From assembly GCA_029777145.1 (NCBI GenBank), contig JAKOSS010000541.1:1-8773 (forward strand): a stretch of 8,773 nucleotides of DNA, read 5' to 3'. Position 1 is the first letter of the stretch. The number at the start of each line of letters is the position of its first letter. The DNA comes from Acidobacteriota bacterium. GTDB taxonomy: Bacteria; Acidobacteriota; Blastocatellia; Pyrinomonadales; Pyrinomonadaceae. Below are positions 5,851 to 8,773 of the stretch, piece by piece. The notes under the pieces are model-generated. The model made no database searches. It was given only the letters and a program-made list of their open reading frames with translations, and was not told the DNA's origin. A program made the position numbers and the translations under genes.

Positions 5851-5874
5851 AATATTCGGCGCTTTGCAGTAAAA
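5831..5874 (+). repeat. Perfect 22-bp tandem duplication at the antitoxin-toxin junction
   Basis: The unit beginning tattcggcgctttgcag and ending in taaaa occurs at 5831-5852 and again, without mismatch, at 5853-5874. Copy one contains the last antitoxin codons and its TAA. With one copy removed, the toxin ATG would lie 7 bp after the stop instead of 29. Confidence 0.95.
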
Positions 5875-5879
5875 AATGA

Positions 5880-6305
5880 ATGACAAGACCGATTATCTTT
5901 GATACCTCATTTTACATTCGATCACTTCGCAACCGTGACGATTCCGTGTTGTCAAAATTGAGTTCCCAATCTGCACGGATCTACCTGAGTTCGGTTGTAT
6001 TGGAAGAGCTTTATGTCGGAGCCTCGGATTCAAAATCGATCCGAGCGCTCTCTGATTTGGAAGCGAGCTTTGCGAGGGTGAATCGGCTCATCGTTCCGAA
6101 CCGGTCGGATTGGACCTCGACCGGCCTGCTTCTGAATAAGATCGGACGCAAGTACGGATACGAGCGTGTCGGCAAACAACGATTAACGAACGACACGTTG
6201 CTCGTGATGAGCGCCGCCCGTTGGGACTGCAGCGTGTTGACCTCGAACGCACGGGACTTCGGTCTGATCCGCGAGTTTCGACAATTCGAGTACGAGATCA
6301 TTTGA
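5880..6305 (+). CDS. PIN-domain ribonuclease toxin (VapC-like)
   Basis: A 141-residue PIN-domain protein expected to cut RNA (often tRNA or rRNA in VapC families) and slow growth when free of its antitoxin. The four acidic residues of the metal site are in place: Asp8 in IIFDTSFYI, Glu42/43 in VVLEELYVGA, Asp105 in RLTNDTLLV and Asp126 in NARDF. All appear intact, so the toxin should be active. The start ATG at 5880 follows a poly-A stretch without a recognisable Shine-Dalgarno, so translation probably depends on the upstream antitoxin. An out-of-frame ATG at 5876 encodes only eight residues. It is co-directional with the antitoxin and lies between two minus-strand genes, as expected of a mobile cassette. 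Confidence 0.88.
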   Translation: MTRPIIFDTSFYIRSLRNRDDSVLSKLSSQSARIYLSSVVLEELYVGASDSKSIRALSDLEASFARVNRLIVPNRSDWTSTGLLLNKIGRKYGYERVGKQRLTNDTLLVMSAARWDCSVLTSNARDFGLIREFRQFEYEII

Positions 6306-6360
6306 AGCCCTTAGGATTTGCGATTTAGGTGTTTTCCTGACGGCACGGTGTGATGAATCT

Positions 6361-6649
6361 GACTCCGAAGTAACTGAAATCTGAAAACTGATAGCGGAAA
6401 GCGGTCCACCGACTACTGATCGCCCATTCCCCCACTCTCAATTCGCTTACCGCCCAATAACGGCTGACTCCGAAGTAACTGAAATCTGAAAACTGATAGC
6501 GGAAAGCGGTCCACCGACTACTGATCGCCCATTCCCCCACTCTCAATTCGCTTACCGCCCACTAACGGCTGACTTCGAAGTAACTGAAGGCTGATAACTG
6601 AAAGCGGAAAGCGGCTCACCGACTACTGATCCCCCATTCCCCCACTCTC
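6361..6649 (+). repeat. 105-bp tandem repeat, two near-identical copies and one diverged partial copy
   Basis: Copies are at 6361-6465 and 6466-6570 (104 of 105 identical, differing only at 6457/6562) and 6571-6649 (partial, several changes). Each starts gacttcgaag or gactccgaag, then taactgaa, and contains ccgactactgat and cattcccccactctc. The near-identity of the first two implies a recent duplication; the third looks older. The unit is a multiple of three and so leaves an open minus-strand frame of repeated residues, which I do not take as a gene. The P450 stop codon and its last codons lie in the third copy. The gene-free stretch 6306-6622 contains nothing else I can identify. Confidence 0.93.
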
Positions 6650-8011
6650 CCCTTCCCCCATTCCCAATTGTGACTTCACTCTTCTCTCGATCGTCATACG
6701 CATGCCGTATTTCGGCCGCAAGGTGATCATCGGCTTGAGTCCGATCTTTTGGTCAGGATCGAGGGTAAGTTTCCAACGGCGCGCGAGCGACGCGATCAGC
6801 AGCGTGCCTTCGGTCCACGCGAACTGCTCGCCGATGCAGCGCCGGACGCCGCCGCCGAAAGGGAAATAAATGAATCGGTTCGATGCTTCTTTGACTGACT
6901 GATCGAACCAGCGTTCCGGAACGAACTTGTCTGCGTCTGCCCAAAATCGCGGATCGCGCTGCGTGACGAACGGCGAGACGAGCAGCAGCGAATTCTTCGC
7001 GACGTCGAACCCGCCGTATTCATGATCTTCGATCGACAAGCGGCCGATCGCCCACGCCGGCGGATAGAGCCGCATCGCTTCGGCGAGGACCGCTTCGGTG
7101 TATCTAAGATTCGGGAGATCGTCGATCGTCGGAGGACGGTCCCCAAGTACGTTCGACAACTCCTCATGAAGCTTCGACTCCGCCTCCGGATTCTCCGACA
7201 GCAGATACCACGTGAACGTGAGCGCGTTTGCGGTCGTCTCGTGACCGGCGAGAAACAGCGTCATCGCCTCATTACGTACCTGCTCGTCGGTCATCCTTCC
7301 GCCGTCGTCCTCGTCGCGCGCGGCGAGCAGCATCGAAAGGAGATCACCCGTGTTTTCGCCGGATTCGCGGCGTTCGCGGATGAACTTGTAAATCACAGCG
7401 TCGAGCGTGTCCTTCGCGTTTCGGAAGCGACGCGTCTGCGGGAGCGGGATCTTTTCAAGATACTCGGCAAACGGCAAAAGCAGGTAATTGAAGAGGTTGA
7501 TGAGATTCGTCATCGCCTGACCGACCTCGTCCGCCTCGCTGTCGACGTCCGCGCTGAAAAGCGTCCGCGCGACGATCTGCAGCGTCAAACGCATCATCTC
7601 CTGATCGATGTCGAGCGTCTGTCCGTCTTTCCAACGATCAGAAAGGCGCTCCGCATATTCGACCATCGACCGCGCGTATTCCGCGATCCTCTGTCGGTGA
7701 AACGCGGGCTGGATCATCCGCCGCTGTCGCAGGTGAAAGTCGCCTTCCGCCGTCAACAAACCCTCTCCCAACAGTCGCTTCGCCCGTTGCAGCGCCCGGC
7801 CTTTGACGAACTTGTGATGCGATACGACGAGCAGATCGCGGACCAATTCCGGATGGTTCAAGAAGTACGCGCGCTGCGGTCCGAGCCTGAAGGTCGTGAC
7901 GTCGCCGAGCTTTGCCAGTTCTGACAAAAACTCCGTCGGACGGCTCCGAAACTTGACGAAATGGCCGCCGAGGATTCCCGGACGGACGCTTGGCGGAAGC
8001 GATCTTTGCAC
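6623..8011 (-). CDS. Cytochrome P450 monooxygenase
   Basis: A 462-residue soluble bacterial P450 (no membrane anchor). It inserts oxygen into an unknown organic substrate, with electrons from a redox partner not encoded here. The oxygen-activation I-helix motif AGHETT is at 255-260, the ExxR salt bridge in EAMR at 311-314, the PERW segment at 366-369, and the heme loop FPFGGGVRRCIG has Cys392 as iron ligand. The C-helix HLRQRR (93-98) fits heme-propionate binding. It is full length. The start is a GTG at 8011: an in-frame TAG lies 12 nt upstream and there is no other start near the N-terminus. The natural end seems to be MTIERR; the last ~14 residues (LGMGEGESGGMGDQ) and the stop come from the adjacent tandem-repeat sequence. 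I cannot assign a CYP family. Confidence 0.95.
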   Translation of the reverse strand: MQRSLPPSVRPGILGGHFVKFRSRPTEFLSELAKLGDVTTFRLGPQRAYFLNHPELVRDLLVVSHHKFVKGRALQRAKRLLGEGLLTAEGDFHLRQRRMIQPAFHRQRIAEYARSMVEYAERLSDRWKDGQTLDIDQEMMRLTLQIVARTLFSADVDSEADEVGQAMTNLINLFNYLLLPFAEYLEKIPLPQTRRFRNAKDTLDAVIYKFIRERRESGENTGDLLSMLLAARDEDDGGRMTDEQVRNEAMTLFLAGHETTANALTFTWYLLSENPEAESKLHEELSNVLGDRPPTIDDLPNLRYTEAVLAEAMRLYPPAWAIGRLSIEDHEYGGFDVAKNSLLLVSPFVTQRDPRFWADADKFVPERWFDQSVKEASNRFIYFPFGGGVRRCIGEQFAWTEGTLLIASLARRWKLTLDPDQKIGLKPMITLRPKYGMRMTIERRVKSQLGMGEGESGGMGDQ

Positions 8012-8017
8012 AAGTCG

Positions 8018-8026
8018 ATTCTAGCA
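8018..8026 (-). promoter_or_regulatory. Extended -10 promoter of the P450 gene, start codon at +1
   Basis: The minus strand reads TGC-TAGAAT-cgactt-GTG. This is an extended -10 (TGn before a 5/6 match), with six bases between the box and the GTG start at 8011, so transcription would begin on the start codon. No good -35 at 16-18 nt and no Shine-Dalgarno are present, which suits an extended -10 promoter and a leaderless mRNA. Confidence 0.5.
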
Positions 8027-8133
8027 GATTGAGCGCCTCAAAACGGTGTGCAAATTGTGACACTTTTCGGGCTCCTGACGTGCGTCCGAAACACCCATTT
8101 AACGCGGCTGATTTAGTGTTTTTGCCCCAAAAC

Positions 8134-8142
8134 TGCTATGTT
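8134..8142 (+). promoter_or_regulatory. Extended -10 promoter of the aminotransferase gene
   Basis: TGC-TATGTT (8134-8142) is followed by eight bases and the ATG at 8151, so the transcript would start within about two bases of the start codon. The -35 region is weak. If instead the in-frame ATG at 8169 is used, there would be a short leader with a poor agaag ribosome-binding match. Confidence 0.4.
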
Positions 8143-8150
8143 TTATTCAT

Positions 8151-8773
8151 ATGACAGAAGTAAAACCGATGAAGATCAAACCGGATATTCGTGCGATCAC
8201 GCGCCTCGTTCCGCCGAGCGGAAATCTCGTCCAGGGACAGTCGGAACTGCCGATCGATCCGCAGCTCGCACGCGAGGCGGCAGAGATCATCGCCGCGAGC
8301 CGCAATCACTACGGAGCGTCTGAAGGCGATGCGAACCTGCGCCGTGCCGTCGCCGAGAAGATCGCGAAATACAACGGCGTAATGGTCGACGTCGACGCCA
8401 AGCCGATCGAAGTGATGATCACGAACGGCGGTACCGGCGCACTGATCGGGATCGCGATGAGCTATCTGCGCGGCAAGTCGGCACTCGTTTTCGAGCCATA
8501 CTATCCGTATCACCGAAGGATCCTTGAGGAGTTCGGCGGGAAGACCGAAACGTTTGAACTTGATGAAAATCTCGGATTCGAAAAGGACGCACTGATGGCG
8601 CGCTGCCGCGAACTCAAGACACGTGCAGAATTTCCGCTCAAGGCGATCGTCGTCTGCTCGCCGGCGAACCCGTCGGGCAAGGTGATGTCGCAGCTCGAAC
8701 TCGAAGCGATCGGCGCCGTCGCGCAGGAACTCGACCTGCTCGTCATCTCGGACGAAGTTTACGAACATTACGT
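8151..8773 (+). CDS. Class I/II PLP-dependent aminotransferase, N-terminal part (3' end outside window)
   Basis: The first 207 codons of a fold-type I aminotransferase of the aspartate-aminotransferase-like group. It moves an amino group between an amino acid and a 2-oxoacid using pyridoxal phosphate. Visible are the substrate-loop glycines PPSGNLVQGQ (21-30), the HYGASEGDANLRRAVAEKI segment (53-71), the cofactor-phosphate region NGGTGALIGIAMSYL (92-106), EPYYPY (115-120), NPSGK with Asn173, and SDEVYEHY with Asp201 and Tyr204, which hold the pyridoxal ring. The Schiff-base lysine lies beyond the window, so activity and substrate cannot be judged. The start at 8151 suits a promoter ending just upstream; the ATG at 8169 is a possible alternative. 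It is divergent from the P450 across 139 bp, with no sign of shared function beyond that. Confidence 0.93.
   Translation, partial: MTEVKPMKIKPDIRAITRLVPPSGNLVQGQSELPIDPQLAREAAEIIAASRNHYGASEGDANLRRAVAEKIAKYNGVMVDVDAKPIEVMITNGGTGALIGIAMSYLRGKSALVFEPYYPYHRRILEEFGGKTETFELDENLGFEKDALMARCRELKTRAEFPLKAIVVCSPANPSGKVMSQLELEAIGAVAQELDLLVISDEVYEHY

Noticed and set aside
6325..6546. Small repeat-containing protein on the minus strand
   Set aside because: The frame exists only because the 105-bp repeat is a multiple of three without stops; the residues repeat exactly as the DNA does and no start signal is present.
7022..7924. Plus-strand open frame of 300 codons opposite the P450
   Set aside because: Shadow of the P450, which has all family motifs on the other strand; no ribosome-binding site or recognisable domain.
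8136..8768. Minus-strand open frame of 210 codons at the right end
   Set aside because: Antisense to the aminotransferase, whose plus-strand reading has NPSG and SDEVY motifs; the plus-strand gene runs off the window and is easily overlooked.

Overview
The window is bacterial chromosomal DNA. By eye it has moderately high GC (near 60% in the typical genes), densely packed genes with short gaps, and several families of intergenic repeats. No rRNA, tRNA or phage gene is visible. The gene mix (queuosine synthesis, secreted M14 and M16 metallopeptidases, a P450, a RAYT with REP elements, a VapBC-like pair) and the repeat-rich intergenic style suggest a soil or sediment bacterium. I lean weakly towards Acidobacteriota (Blastocatellia-like), but nothing in the sequence proves it.

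Layout. 1-193 (+) is the 3' end of queC, whose stop overlaps tail-to-tail with a minus-strand gene for a six-span membrane protein with a C-terminal coiled coil (174-845). Just upstream of that, probably in the same transcript, is an M16 zinc peptidase (887-2155, minus). From 2224 to 3217 lies a repeat-rich island. It holds an intact REP-associated tyrosine transposase (RAYT, 2302-2853, minus), four 41-nt double-hairpin REP-like elements (one on the 3' side of the gene, three in opposite orientation on the 5' side), a 17-bp inverted repeat at the gene ends, and a 26-bp direct repeat outside everything. Next is a large secreted M14 carboxypeptidase-like protein (3227-5533, minus). A divergent promoter region follows, then a VapBC-type toxin-antitoxin pair (5626-6305, plus) with a 22-bp tandem duplication at its junction. 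A 105-bp tandem repeat (6361-6649) fills the gap to a cytochrome P450 (6623-8011, minus), whose last codons and stop lie inside the repeat. Divergent from the P450 is the 5' part of a class I/II PLP aminotransferase (8151 to the window end, plus).

How things fit together. The genes do not form one pathway. The strongest system-level signals are the RAYT/REP island, which looks like a self-contained non-autonomous-repeat/transposase module with a composition unlike its surroundings (GATC is about five times rarer than in the first kilobase), and a recurring promoter arrangement. Three genes (antitoxin, P450, aminotransferase) have a -10-like box that puts the predicted transcription start on or within about two bases of the start codon and have no Shine-Dalgarno sequence. 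The membrane-protein gene, which sits inside an operon, has a near-perfect one. This suggests leaderless mRNAs for first genes. The dispersed repeats also run into protein-coding sequence: the M16 linker, the RAYT C-terminus and the P450 tail.
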